Shown: one piece after another, positions 42,443 to 51,164 of the stretch | How positions within the stretch are numbered: the first letter of the stretch is position 1 | How the letters are laid out: every line of letters starts with the position of its first letter | Origin: Bradyrhizobium sediminis | GTDB taxonomy: Bacteria > Pseudomonadota > Alphaproteobacteria > Rhizobiales > Xanthobacteraceae | DNA length: 64,000 nucleotides | Assembly (NCBI RefSeq): GCF_018736085.1 | Contig: NZ_CP076134.1 | Location: forward strand, 3,172,501-3,236,500 | Direction: 5' to 3' | The notes under the pieces: generated by a model | Database searches by the model: none | The model's input: only the letters and a program-made list of their open reading frames with translations | Told to the model about the DNA's origin: nothing | Translations under genes and position numbers: made by a program

Positions 42443-43675
42443 TTGCCTTACCATCGCCCACACGTCGACGGCGCCCGGGTCCTCAGGGATCTCAATACGC
42501 TGCGCGGCATCGGCGCCTACAAGACCGGCGTCCACAAGCCGACTTTCTCCGAGCCGCATATGCGCTCGCTGCTATGGCTCGCCGAGCGACTGCCCGAGGC
42601 AGGACTCACGGCCGAAATCGACGGCATCGGCAATGTGCTCGGCACATCCGCGAAACCCGGACCAAAACTGCTGGCCGGCTCGCATCTCGAGAGCCAGAAT
42701 TACGCGGGCTGGCTCGATGGGCCGCTCGGCGTGGTCTATGCGCTCGAAGCCGCCCGCGTCATCAATCCCGATCCGAACGCCACCGGCGCCGTCGAGGTCG
42801 CGGCCTGGTGCGATGAGGAAGGACATTTCGGCCATTTCCTCGGTTCCAGGTCCTATGTCGGCGCCGTCAGCGAGGACGACATCGACGCCGCGCGCGACCG
42901 CAGCAGCGGCCGCACTATGCGCGAGGCCCTGCGCGACGCCGGCCTTGCCGGCCGGGCGCGGGCCAGCGTCGAACGCGGGCGCCACATCGGATATCTCGAG
43001 GCCCATATCGAGCAGGGCTCGACGCTGGAAAGCGGCGGCCTCTCGATCGGCGTCGTCACCTCGATCGTCGGCATCTGGCAATACCGGATCGTCTTTGAGG
43101 GCGAGCAAAACCACGCCGGCACGACCCGGATGGCTGTCCGCAAGGATGCCGGCCTGGCGCTGGCGCGATTCTGCGTCGATATCGACGATCGTTTCCCGTC
43201 CCTGTGCGGACCGCGCACGGTTTGGACCACCGGCCGCATCACACTCGATCCCGGCGCGCCCAGTATCATCCCGGGACGTGCGGAAATGCTGTTCCAGATT
43301 CGCGACGACGATCCCCGCGTGATCGAGCGCCTCGAAGACCTGTTGCGCGGCATGGCCGCGGATGTCAGCGCGAAGGGCCGCTGCACGGTCACGATAGAGC
43401 GTCTCCGCACCGGCGCGCCTGCGATGATGGATGCCGGCTTTCAGCATGCAATCGAAGCCGCCAGCGCAGCCTTCGCCGGTGGCAAATCCATCCGCATGCC
43501 ATCAGGCGCTGGTCACGACGCCCAGATTCTCGCCACCATCATGCCATCAGGCATGCTGTTCGTGCCCTCGATCGGCGGCATCAGCCATCACTGGAGCGAG
43601 AACACCGGCGATGCCGACATCGTCACCGGCGCCGAAGTGTTCGTCGACGCCTGCCGGCGCCTGCTGGCGCGATGA
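42443..43675 (+). CDS. Zn-dependent amidohydrolase, hydantoinase/carbamoylase (M20) family
   Basis: About 410 residues, similar to N-carbamoyl-amino-acid hydrolases and allantoate amidohydrolases. Metal-site motifs: GSHLESQNYAGWLDGPLGV, CDEEGHFGHFLGSRS, EAHIEQG and PSGAGHDAQILA. In the first motif Glu replaces the usual Asp of H-x-D, a feature of one subgroup. The TTG at 42443 with AGAGAG upstream is chosen because it gives the family length. Further upstream the frame runs through the tRNA and is not coding. Confidence 0.85.
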   Translation: MPYHRPHVDGARVLRDLNTLRGIGAYKTGVHKPTFSEPHMRSLLWLAERLPEAGLTAEIDGIGNVLGTSAKPGPKLLAGSHLESQNYAGWLDGPLGVVYALEAARVINPDPNATGAVEVAAWCDEEGHFGHFLGSRSYVGAVSEDDIDAARDRSSGRTMREALRDAGLAGRARASVERGRHIGYLEAHIEQGSTLESGGLSIGVVTSIVGIWQYRIVFEGEQNHAGTTRMAVRKDAGLALARFCVDIDDRFPSLCGPRTVWTTGRITLDPGAPSIIPGRAEMLFQIRDDDPRVIERLEDLLRGMAADVSAKGRCTVTIERLRTGAPAMMDAGFQHAIEAASAAFAGGKSIRMPSGAGHDAQILATIMPSGMLFVPSIGGISHHWSENTGDADIVTGAEVFVDACRRLLAR

Positions 43676-43768
43676 ACGTACCGGCTTCATCCAACCTTTC
43701 GACGGCCTCGTCTCCGAGACGAATAAAATGAGCAAACTGCTTGATTACGCTCGATTATCGCCTTTCAC

Positions 43769-43809
43769 CCAGCGACGTCGAAACCCAGTCATCTCGCTGG
43801 CTTTTGTTT
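43769..43809 (+). terminator. Probable terminator after the amidohydrolase gene
   Basis: CCAGCGA (43769-43775) pairs with TCGCTGG (43794-43800) across an 18-nt loop, followed by CTTTTGTTT. Upstream, a small perfect hairpin TCGTCTC-C-GAGACGA (43708-43722) lies in the same 3' region. Confidence 0.5.
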
Positions 43810-43873
43810 CCGACAAATGCGTTTCGAACTGATATCGTTGCTTAGGCCGGACCTTGCCGGTTGGGGGATAAAC

Positions 43874-44164
43874 GTGAAATTCATTGCCGTACTGACCGTG
43901 CTCTGCACATTTTCCGGGACTGCGATCGCGCAAGGCGCGCCATGCCAGTCAATCGCCAAGGCAGGCGATCGCCTCGCCTGTTATGACAAGGCTGCGCCGC
44001 CGATCGCGCTGGCCAAGCCTGCTGCGTCCAAAACGCCGGCTGCGCCGGCCAAACTGGCAATCTCCCAGACGTCGACCGAGCAGCAGGGCCATGTCGTCGA
44101 TCTGCTCGCCGCCGAAAACGCGAGACTGGACGCCAAGCTCAAGACCATCTGCCGCGGCTGCTGA
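43874..44164 (+). CDS. Small secreted protein ending in CRGC (copy 1)
   Basis: 96 residues from a GTG start with GGGGG upstream. Signal peptide about 1-19 (AIA-Q), an early C-x9-C pair (PCQSIAKAGDRLACYD), an Ala/Pro/Lys-rich linker and a helical end ENARLDAKLKTICRGC. The same ending occurs in the protein at 47459-47713. The first part resembles short DUF-type proteins beginning CxxL/I..R..CYD, known from alphaproteobacteria. Function unknown. Confidence 0.7.
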   Translation: MKFIAVLTVLCTFSGTAIAQGAPCQSIAKAGDRLACYDKAAPPIALAKPAASKTPAAPAKLAISQTSTEQQGHVVDLLAAENARLDAKLKTICRGC

Positions 44165-44268
44165 GCCGCGGCCCGGGCACGAGCGCTCCGGAACACCCGA
44201 GGCTTGCTGTCGCATGTGCATGTTTCCGGCAGCGAACAAGATCGAAAAATGGCATATCTGCCATCCTG

Positions 44269-45303
44269 ATGCTGCTACTCGAAGCCCTCCCCACCGTCAT
44301 TGGCACCGCGGCGATCGCGCCGGCGCTCCTGATTCTGTGGCTGGTGATCGCCGCCGGCGAGCGGCCGGAGCCGCCGGCCAAGGTGTGGACCGCATTTCTG
44401 CTCGGCGCCGCCAGCATTTCGCTGCTCGGCGTGGCACGCGCTCCGTTTGCCTCGCTGCTCGCCGTCCCCGGACATCCCTGGACCTCGCAGGTGCTGCATT
44501 CGATCCTCGGGGTCGCCGCGCCCGAGGAGATCGTCAAGATCCTCGTCATCGTCGCGGTCTCGACACGGCGCCGGCCGGGCGCCGACCCGATGGACGCCGT
44601 GGTCTATGGCGCCGCCGCCGGCCTCGGCTTCGCGGCCTACGAGAATCTGGCCTACCTCGTGCAACATCAGGAGATCTGGCGCTCGCTGGCGGCGCTGCGC
44701 AGCGTGCTAACCGTGCCGTTCCATGGTGCGCTCGGCATCATCGCCGGCGCCTATCTCACGCTTGCGCGATCCGGAACCGCGCTTGGCGCGCACCGGCACA
44801 ACCGCGACTGGGCGCGCATCTCCAGCCGGATACTGATCCTGCTGGCGCCGCTGACGCTGCACGCCGCGTTCGACTTCCCGCTGCTGACGCTGCAGCAGAA
44901 TCCGGACCTCGAACAGTCCACCCGGTTGGTGCTGGGCACGGCCAGCGTGCTGATCGGCTTCAGCTCGATCGCCTTTGCGGTGCGGCTGGTGCGGCGGGTC
45001 GGCCGCCATCACGCGCCGCGCACCGAAGTCGCGCGCGAGCGGCTCAGCCAGTTGCGGCGAATGTGGGCGCTCTTGGTGGCGGGCGGCGGCGCCGGATTTG
45101 CCGGCCTCGCCTTCGTACTGACCTCGATCCATCACTGGCTGGTCAATCCCGAACGCAACGTGGCGCTGGTTCTGGTCCCGATCGGCCTGACGTCGATCCT
45201 GATCGGCGCGGCGCTGCTGCTGGCAACCACCGCGGTCTATGTTCTCGGCCGCAATCGCATGCGCACGACATCGGAGGGGTTTTCCTCCGTGCCCGGCCAA
45301 TGA
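44269..45303 (+). CDS. PrsW-family intramembrane metalloprotease
   Basis: 344 residues with about eight to nine TM segments. The PrsW/CPBP-like catalytic motifs are visible: APEEIVKILVIV (E-E-x2-K), AAYENLAYL (E-N) and THAAFDFPL-like LHAAFDF (H-x3-D). PrsW proteases trigger regulated intramembrane proteolysis of anti-sigma factors in Firmicutes; the substrate here is unknown. The next gene (HdeD-like) follows after 107 bp. Confidence 0.82.
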   Translation: MLLLEALPTVIGTAAIAPALLILWLVIAAGERPEPPAKVWTAFLLGAASISLLGVARAPFASLLAVPGHPWTSQVLHSILGVAAPEEIVKILVIVAVSTRRRPGADPMDAVVYGAAAGLGFAAYENLAYLVQHQEIWRSLAALRSVLTVPFHGALGIIAGAYLTLARSGTALGAHRHNRDWARISSRILILLAPLTLHAAFDFPLLTLQQNPDLEQSTRLVLGTASVLIGFSSIAFAVRLVRRVGRHHAPRTEVARERLSQLRRMWALLVAGGGAGFAGLAFVLTSIHHWLVNPERNVALVLVPIGLTSILIGAALLLATTAVYVLGRNRMRTTSEGFSSVPGQ

Positions 45304-45410
45304 CAACGCCGGGCTGACAACGCCGGTCGCCAAAAAATTTGACCCGGCGGCGCCGGCGCAGGCTATATTGCCCGAGTCACCTCAGTGTTGCCGGCATCGG
45401 GAGACTTTCC

Positions 45411-45983
45411 ATGACCCTTCCCCAGGACATCGCCAAGCTGCAATCCGAAATGAACGCTGCGGTCCGTGAGCACTGGAAGGCTTTCCTGTTCGAAGGCATC
45501 CTGCTGGTGATCCTGGGCTTGGCCGCGATGATCGTGCCGCCGCTGGCGGGCCTCGCAATCACGATCTTCCTGGGCTGGATGTTTCTCATCTCCGGCGTAG
45601 CAGGACTAGCGATGACATTCTGGGCCCGGCAGATGCCGGGCTTCTGGTGGTCGCTGATTTCGGCGGCGCTGGCGATTGCGGCCGGCATCATCCTGCTGGC
45701 AAAACCCGCGCAGGGCGTACTGACCCTCACGATCGTGATCGGCGCCTATTTCCTCGCCGAAGGTGTCGCCACCATCATGTACGCATTGGAGCACCGCCGC
45801 GAATTGTCCGAGCGCTGGAGCTGGATGGCATTCTCCGGCATACTGGACATCCTGATATCCGCGATGATCATCACGGGATTGCCGGGCTCGGCGGAATGGG
45901 CGATCGGCCTCCTGGTCGGCATCAACCTGCTGTTCGGCGGCGCATCGCTGATCGGAATGGCGCTCGCTGCGCGCAAATCCTGA
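45411..45983 (+). CDS. HdeD-family membrane protein
   Basis: 190 residues, six TM helices in three repeated pairs (GILLVILGLAAMIVPPLAGL; AALAIAAGIILLAKPAQG; GILDILISAMIITGLPGSA), the DUF308/HdeD pattern. HdeD is linked to acid resistance in E. coli. The ATG at 45411 is chosen; the open frame upstream is not conserved-looking. Confidence 0.85.
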   Translation: MTLPQDIAKLQSEMNAAVREHWKAFLFEGILLVILGLAAMIVPPLAGLAITIFLGWMFLISGVAGLAMTFWARQMPGFWWSLISAALAIAAGIILLAKPAQGVLTLTIVIGAYFLAEGVATIMYALEHRRELSERWSWMAFSGILDILISAMIITGLPGSAEWAIGLLVGINLLFGGASLIGMALAARKS

Positions 45984-46043
45984 ACCGGGCCCTTCGCCCT
46001 TTTTGGGGATGACAAGCCGTACCGCATGCGCTATAGGCCAGCC

Positions 46044-46124
46044 ATGATCACCGTCGCCACCAGCTATTATTGGTACTTTAGCTTCGACAGCTCGCTGGCG
46101 GCGGGAGGATCGCGCTCAATCTGA
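46044..46124 (+). CDS. Leader peptide of the DAHP synthase gene
   Basis: A 26-codon frame with Tyr8, Tyr9, Trp10, Tyr11, Phe12 and Phe14, six aromatic codons in seven positions. Ribosome stalling there when aminoacyl-tRNAs are scarce would control the hairpins downstream. It is too short and too biased to be an ordinary gene. Confidence 0.8.
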   Translation: MITVATSYYWYFSFDSSLAAGGSRSI

Positions 46125-46179
46125 CAAATTGCAGCAGAAAGTCCGAACAGCCGCCGCCCGATCTGGCGGCTTTTTGTTT
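46097..46179 (+). promoter_or_regulatory. Transcription attenuator of the DAHP synthase gene
   Basis: Terminator: AGCCGCC (46149-46155) pairs with GGCGGCT (46165-46171), loop of 9 nt, then TTTTTGTTT (46171-46179). Antiterminator: GGCGGCGG (46097-46104) is complementary to CCGCCGCC (46151-46158), which overlaps the terminator's left arm, so only one can form. The leader peptide stop lies at 46122-46124. A ribosome held at the aromatic codons (46065-46085) would leave 46097-46104 free and allow read-through. Confidence 0.8.
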
Positions 46180-46215
46180 GGCCGGCAGGTCCCTCAAGAA
46201 ACAGGAGCCATAGCC

Positions 46216-47301
46216 GTGTTGAGCACGACAGACGATCTTCGGATTAACGAAATAAAAGAGCTGACTACGCCGCAAGAGGTCATGCGCGAGATCCCGCGCA
46301 CCTTGACCGCGACGCGCGTCGTGATGGCGGCGCGCAACGCCATCCACGCCATCCTCAACGGATCCGACGATCGCCTTCTGGTCGTCGTCGGCCCCTGCTC
46401 GGTCCACGATCCCGCCGCAGCCATGGACTACGCCGAGCGCCTCGTCGCGCTACGCGAGCGGCTTGCAGACCGGCTCGAAATCGTGATGCGGGTCTATTTC
46501 GAGAAACCGCGCACGACGGTGGGGTGGAAGGGACTGATCAACGATCCCGACCTCGACGGCAGCTTCAACATCAACAAGGGCCTGCGTCTCGCCCGCAACG
46601 TGCTTTCCGCCGTCAACAATCTCGGGCTGCCCGCCGGGACCGAGTTCCTCGATCTCACGACACCGCAATACATTGCCGATCTGATGGCTTGGGCGGCCAT
46701 CGGCGCGCGCACCACGGAAAGCCAGATTCACCGCGAGCTCGCGTCCGGACTGTCCTGCCCCGTCGGCTTCAAGAACGGCACCGACGGCAATGTGCGGATC
46801 GCCGCCGACGCGGTCAAATCGGCATCGCATCCTCACCATTTCATGGCGGTGACCAAGGGAGGCCGTTCGGCGATCGCGGCGACATCCGGCAACGAGGACT
46901 GCCACATCATTCTGCGTGGCGGCAGCAGACCGAACTACGACCAGCCAAGCGTCGCTTCGGCCTCGGCCGAACTTGCTCGCGCAGGCGTGGCGCCGCGGAT
47001 CATGATCGACACCAGTCACGCCAACAGCAGCAAGAAGCCGGAGAACCAGCCGCTGGTCGTTGCCGATATTGCCCGCCAGCTATCCGACGGCGAACAGCGC
47101 ATCATCGGGGTTATGATCGAGAGCAATCTGGTCGCGGGCCGCCAGGATGTGTTGCCGGGTACGGCGCTGACCTACGGGCAGAGCATTACGGACGGTTGCA
47201 TCGACTGGCAGACGACCGTGCCGGCGCTCAACCTGCTGGCTGACGCCGTTGCGGCAAGACGGGACGCGAAGCGCCGCAAATTACGGGAGCTTTCGGCCTA
47301 G
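46216..47301 (+). CDS. aroG: 3-deoxy-7-phosphoheptulonate synthase, class I (DAHP synthase)
   Basis: 361 residues of the AroF/G/H type. It condenses PEP and erythrose 4-phosphate in the first step of aromatic amino acid synthesis. Typical segments are LLVVVGPCSVHDP, MRVYFEKPRTTVGWKGLINDP, GFKNGTDGN, LRGGSRPNYD, IDTSHANSSK and GVMIESNLVAG. The GTG at 46216 follows CAGGAG; a TTG comes next. The attenuator upstream ties expression to the supply of aromatic aminoacyl-tRNAs, perhaps replacing TyrR-type control. Confidence 0.95.
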   Translation: MLSTTDDLRINEIKELTTPQEVMREIPRTLTATRVVMAARNAIHAILNGSDDRLLVVVGPCSVHDPAAAMDYAERLVALRERLADRLEIVMRVYFEKPRTTVGWKGLINDPDLDGSFNINKGLRLARNVLSAVNNLGLPAGTEFLDLTTPQYIADLMAWAAIGARTTESQIHRELASGLSCPVGFKNGTDGNVRIAADAVKSASHPHHFMAVTKGGRSAIAATSGNEDCHIILRGGSRPNYDQPSVASASAELARAGVAPRIMIDTSHANSSKKPENQPLVVADIARQLSDGEQRIIGVMIESNLVAGRQDVLPGTALTYGQSITDGCIDWQTTVPALNLLADAVAARRDAKRRKLRELSA

Positions 47302-47360
47302 GCTTCCAGTTCGGTGGATCCATCCTTCGAGTCGCGAGCAAGAGCACGCTCCTCCAGCGA

Positions 47361-47377
47361 TAACGGCTTTGCCGTTA
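47361..47377. other. Hairpin downstream of the DAHP synthase gene
   Basis: TAACGGC-TTT-GCCGTTA is a perfect 7-bp stem with a 3-nt loop, 60 bp after the stop. No T-run follows. It could be a weak terminator or a 3'-end stabiliser. Confidence 0.35.
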
Positions 47378-47398
47378 CGCGGGCATGAGGTCATGGAC

Positions 47399-47445
47399 CC
47401 TCGTGGTGAGGAGCGCGGCAACGCCGCGCGTCTCGAACCACGAGG
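47399..47445. repeat. Dispersed palindromic repeat, Bradyrhizobium type
   Basis: Outer arms CCTCGTGGT (47399-47407) and ACCACGAGG (47437-47445) enclose a perfect inner stem GCGCGGC-AAC-GCCGCGC (47413-47429). The GTGAGGAGCGCG-CGTCTCGAACCA pattern is one I recognise from many intergenic copies in Bradyrhizobium. Confidence 0.65.
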
Positions 47446-47458
47446 CCGCCGGCGCGGC

Positions 47459-47713
47459 CTAGCAGCCGCGGCAGATGCTCCTGATCTTGCGATCGAGGGC
47501 GGCGTTTTCCTTGTTCAACGGATCGTTCGGGTCGCTCAGGTTCTTCTCAGAGGGAACGTCGCTGGCGCGCGGCTGGCGGTGGCCGATCGGGGCCTGCGGA
47601 ATGGGTTGATTCTTTGCGGCGGTGGATGATCCGCCGCTAGTGCCGGTTTGTGCGATGGCTGCCGGACTGCCGATCAGGACCAACAACGCCGCTACCGTGA
47701 ACAGTTTTCCCAT
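47459..47713 (-). CDS. Small secreted protein ending in CRGC (copy 2)
   Basis: 84 residues: signal peptide about 1-21 (AIA-Q), a Ser/Gly/Pro-rich middle, and a helical end ENAALDRKIRSICRGC almost identical in pattern to the protein at 43874-44164. Otherwise the two differ. Function unknown; the two terminal cysteines may bind metal or form a disulphide. Confidence 0.7.
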   Translation of the reverse strand: MGKLFTVAALLVLIGSPAAIAQTGTSGGSSTAAKNQPIPQAPIGHRQPRASDVPSEKNLSDPNDPLNKENAALDRKIRSICRGC

Positions 47714-47741
47714 CTTGTTTCTCCTGTCTCAGAGATTTCAT

Positions 47742-47957
47742 CTATCGCGTCCGGTCGAAAACCTCGATCTCTGCGCAATTGCGGCGCCCCTGGGCGGCGC
47801 AGTCCTGAACCTTTCGCACGTCTGCCATGGTGCTCAATAGCCAGACTCCCGCCGCCGCCAGCACCAAAAAGAAACCCAGCAACACCGCGTTCTCGACGTG
47901 GCGGTTGCCTTCGTCCTCCGACGGCTCCGGCCCTGCCTTTCCTCCGTCCGTCGTCAT
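47742..47957 (-). CDS. Small single-pass membrane protein, 71 residues
   Basis: A charged N-terminus (about 25 residues), one TM helix (AVLLGFFLVLAAAGVWLL) and a periplasmic tail with two cysteines (VQDCAAQGRRNCAEIEVFDRTR). It starts 5 bp after the EpmB stop on the same strand and may be cotranscribed. No function known. Confidence 0.65.
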   Translation of the reverse strand: MTTDGGKAGPEPSEDEGNRHVENAVLLGFFLVLAAAGVWLLSTMADVRKVQDCAAQGRRNCAEIEVFDRTR

Positions 47958-47961
47958 CGGA

Positions 47962-49074
47962 TCATGGCGTCGGAGGATAGAGATGAACGTCGCCGCAATA
48001 GTCAACGACACGATAGCGCGTTTCGGCTCCGACTTCACCTTCCGATGTGGAATTCGCCTGCGACAGGTAGCTCGGGCCGACCGGCGCCTTGCCATGGCCG
48101 CCGGGAATATCCAGCACGAATTCCGGCTGGCACAGTCCGGACACCCGCCCCCTTAAACTTTGCATCAATTGCTGGCCATGCTCGATCGTGCTGCGCAGGT
48201 GCGCGGTGCCGGGCGCGAGATCGCCGTGGTGCAGGTAATAGGGTTTGATACGGCATTCGACGAAGGCCCGCATTAGCGCCTCCAGCGTCGCAACATCGTC
48301 ATTGACGCCGCGCAGCAATACCGACTGGCTGACCATGGGAATGCCGGCGTCGACGATCCCGGCGCAGGCGGCGCGGGCCGCGCCGGTCAATTCGCGCGGA
48401 TGATTGGCATGCAGCGCGACCCAGGTCGTGGCGCCCGCAACCCTCAGCGCCGCGATCATCTCTGCGCTGATGCGCCGGGGTTCGACCACCGGCACCCTGG
48501 TGTGAATGCGGATGATCCGGACATGGCCGATGGCGGCGAGATCCGCCATGATCTCGGCGAGCCGCCGCGGCGCCAGCATCAGGGGATCGCCGCCGGTCAG
48601 GATCACTTCCCATATTTCGGAATGCGCACGGATATAGGCCAGCGCGTTGTCGTAGGCGCCCTGCGAGAGCGCGGTCGACTTGCCCGGGCCGACCATTTCG
48701 CGGCGAAAGCAGAACCGGCAATACACCGCGCAGACGTGAACCAGCTTGAACAGCACCCGATCGGGATAGCGATGCACGATGCCCTGGAGCGGCGAACGCG
48801 CAAAATCGCCGATCGGGTCGGGATTCTCGCCGGGCTCGCGCACCAGCTCCTCGGCGCTTGGAATGAACTGCCGCGCGATCGGATCGGCGGGATCGTCGGG
48901 GTCGATCAGCGCCGCCATTTCGGGCGTCACCGCCACCGCATAGCGCGCCGCGACCCGTTCCAGGTCACCAAGGTCGGTCACCGCCGCAAGGCCGCGGCCG
49001 ACCAGCTCGGCGGGCTCGCGCAGCGTGGCGGCTGACGTAACTGACGTGACTGACGTGAGATTGATCCTGTTCAT
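47962..49074 (-). CDS. epmB: EpmB-like lysine 2,3-aminomutase (radical SAM, KamA family)
   Basis: 370 residues. Radical SAM motif C-x3-C-x2-C in VHVCAVYCRFCFRRE. It converts L-lysine to (R)-beta-lysine for attachment to elongation factor P. The PLP lysine lies near the C-terminus in the IKPYYLHHGDLAPGT/GHGKAP region, as in the family. It overlaps epmA by 4 bp. The N-terminus carries a 9-bp triplicate repeat (49032-49058) encoding TSVTSVTS. Confidence 0.92.
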   Translation of the reverse strand: MNRINLTSVTSVTSAATLREPAELVGRGLAAVTDLGDLERVAARYAVAVTPEMAALIDPDDPADPIARQFIPSAEELVREPGENPDPIGDFARSPLQGIVHRYPDRVLFKLVHVCAVYCRFCFRREMVGPGKSTALSQGAYDNALAYIRAHSEIWEVILTGGDPLMLAPRRLAEIMADLAAIGHVRIIRIHTRVPVVEPRRISAEMIAALRVAGATTWVALHANHPRELTGAARAACAGIVDAGIPMVSQSVLLRGVNDDVATLEALMRAFVECRIKPYYLHHGDLAPGTAHLRSTIEHGQQLMQSLRGRVSGLCQPEFVLDIPGGHGKAPVGPSYLSQANSTSEGEVGAETRYRVVDYCGDVHLYPPTP

Positions 49075-50141
49075 GCCTCACCTGCCGGCGGCGTCCACAC
49101 CACCTGATCGATCCGCAACGCCCCGCTCGCCAGCATCACCAGCCGGTCGAAGCCGAGCGCAACGCCGCTGGCCTGCGGCATTTGCCCGACCGCGGCGAGG
49201 AAATCCTCATCCAGCGGATAGCGCTCGCCATAGCGCCGCTGCTTTTCATCCATCGCTTCCGTGAAACGATGGCGCTGCTCCCGCGCGTCCGTCAACTCGC
49301 CAAAACCGTTGGCCAGCTCGACGCCACAGGCATAGATCTCAAACCGTTCGGCGACGCGCGGATCGGACGGTTTGGTGCGCGCCAGCGCCGCCTCCGGCGC
49401 CGGATATTCGAACAGCACGGTCAAACGCCCCTGCCCCAGTTTCGGTTCGACGTGCTCGACCAGAACCTTGCTGAAAATATCGGACCAAGTGTCGTCGTCC
49501 GAAATCCGCACCTGCCCCTTTGCCGCAGCCGCAAGTCGCGCGCGATCGCCTGCGCCGTGCGCGATGGTGGCGAGCAGATCGATCCCGGCAAAGCGCTCGA
49601 ACGCGCCCGCGACCGTCAGCAATTCCGGTTCGGCGAAGGGATCGGCGACCTTGCCGCGAAACGAAAACTGGCCGATGCCAGTCGCCTGCGCCGCATGAGC
49701 GATGACGACGACGCAATCGGCCATCACGGCATCATAGGCTTCGCCGGCGCGATACCATTCCAGCATGGTGAATTCCGGCAGATGCAGGTCGCCGCGCTCG
49801 CGGTCGCGAAACACCCGCGCCAACTCGAAAATTTTCCGCTCCCCTGCCGCCAGCAATTTCTTGCAGGCGAATTCCGGCGACGTCCGCAAGTATCGGCTGA
49901 CGCGTTCGCCGTCGGCGCGCGTAAGTTCGGTGCGGGGCGCATGCAGGTGGGTCTCATTGCCTGGCGAGACCTGCAGGATCCCGGTCTCAACCTCGACAAA
50001 CCCCTGCTCGTCGAACCAGGCGCGCACCGCCCTGGTGACGGCGCTCCGCGCCATCAGGAACGGCCTGACGTCGGCATGCCGCGCAGGCGCCCACCAGGGC
50101 GACGGCAACTCGGCGGTTTCGGCGATGGGGTTGCGATTCAT
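49071..50141 (-). CDS. epmA: EpmA (GenX/PoxA): EF-P beta-lysine ligase
   Basis: 356 residues, a class II lysyl-tRNA-synthetase-like catalytic core without the anticodon-binding domain. Class II motif 2 is seen in YLRTSPEFACKKLLAAGERKIFELARVFRDRE and motif 3 in GVALGFDRLVML. It activates (R)-beta-lysine with ATP and attaches it to the conserved lysine of EF-P. In operon with epmB; efp is 1 kb away on the other strand. Confidence 0.93.
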   Translation of the reverse strand: MNRNPIAETAELPSPWWAPARHADVRPFLMARSAVTRAVRAWFDEQGFVEVETGILQVSPGNETHLHAPRTELTRADGERVSRYLRTSPEFACKKLLAAGERKIFELARVFRDRERGDLHLPEFTMLEWYRAGEAYDAVMADCVVVIAHAAQATGIGQFSFRGKVADPFAEPELLTVAGAFERFAGIDLLATIAHGAGDRARLAAAAKGQVRISDDDTWSDIFSKVLVEHVEPKLGQGRLTVLFEYPAPEAALARTKPSDPRVAERFEIYACGVELANGFGELTDAREQRHRFTEAMDEKQRRYGERYPLDEDFLAAVGQMPQASGVALGFDRLVMLASGALRIDQVVWTPPAGEA

Positions 50142-50232
50142 CTGGGCCGTTTGTGTTGTGGCGTCATCTGCATGCGTCGATCTGAACCATCGGCGCGATC
50201 CCGCTGACTAACCGAAAATCCGGATTACAGCC

Positions 50233-50961
50233 ATGTTTGACCACAGATTCATTGGAACGTGGATTCTGCTCTTGCTTGGCATCGCCATGGCGGCGCCGGC
50301 GCATGCCGGCGGTCCCCGGCCCGGTTTCAGGCTGAACGCGGAAGCAACGATTACCTCCCCGGATCGAACATTGCGGGTGGAGCAATATTCCAGGGAGCTC
50401 GGGGATCGCGGTCTCCTGTACCAGTTTTGGACCTTCGACAGGGATCACCGGCATCCCTTTCTCCTCAATCCCGGCGAGGGCGACGAATTGGCTGGATATC
50501 AGGCGGGCTTTCGATTTAGCCCGGACAGCCAGTGGTTGGTGCGAATGCAGAAACTGGGAGCGGGTTATCAGACGCTGTTCCTGTATCGCCGGAATGGGTA
50601 CCAATTTTCACCCGCGACGACCAAGCCCCTTGGCGATCTGGCCTGGGATTATTTCTTTGGCTCGCCGGCGTCGAAAGGGATGCGGCGGGACCCCAGGGAC
50701 CGCTACTCGCTCCATCACGCGCAGGCTAACCTGCTCAAGGGGATGGAAGAAAATTACGCCTGGCTGGGGCAACAGTGGCCGGACAGCCGCTACGTCGTGA
50801 TCAGCCTCTCCTTCGACACCCAGGGTCAAGAAAAACCGACGCCGTGGATCGAAGGCTGGCGCTGCGTCTATGATCTGGAAACCGGGACGTTCTCGGTGCC
50901 CGCCGGCTTCGCCGAGCACAACGCGAAGGCCGTCAAGAATCCTCCACCCCGATCGGAATGA
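50233..50961 (+). CDS. Hypothetical secreted protein, 242 residues
   Basis: Signal peptide about 1-25 (AHA-G). The mature part is rich in Trp and Tyr and reads as beta-propeller or sandwich-like (FRFSPDSQWLVRMQKLGAGYQTLFLYRRNGYQF). It contains RYVVISLSFDTQGQEKPTPWIEGWRCVYDLETG. No family recognised. Lies between epmA (divergent) and efp. Confidence 0.65.
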   Translation: MFDHRFIGTWILLLLGIAMAAPAHAGGPRPGFRLNAEATITSPDRTLRVEQYSRELGDRGLLYQFWTFDRDHRHPFLLNPGEGDELAGYQAGFRFSPDSQWLVRMQKLGAGYQTLFLYRRNGYQFSPATTKPLGDLAWDYFFGSPASKGMRRDPRDRYSLHHAQANLLKGMEENYAWLGQQWPDSRYVVISLSFDTQGQEKPTPWIEGWRCVYDLETGTFSVPAGFAEHNAKAVKNPPPRSE

Positions 50962-51164
50962 CCCCGCAACGAGGCGGGCGTGGCAGCCGGCCCCGCCATG
51001 GTAAAATCCGGCCGTTTTAGGCCCTCAGCGGGGCCCCTCGAGAGCCCGCAAATCGCTGGCATCGACCGGCAAAATCAGTATGTTGCAGCCCGAAACCGCC
51101 TCATTGGCCGTAGGGCAACCTTGTCCGGATCGGGCCCGGGCCAGAATCATCAGGAAAAGCAGCT

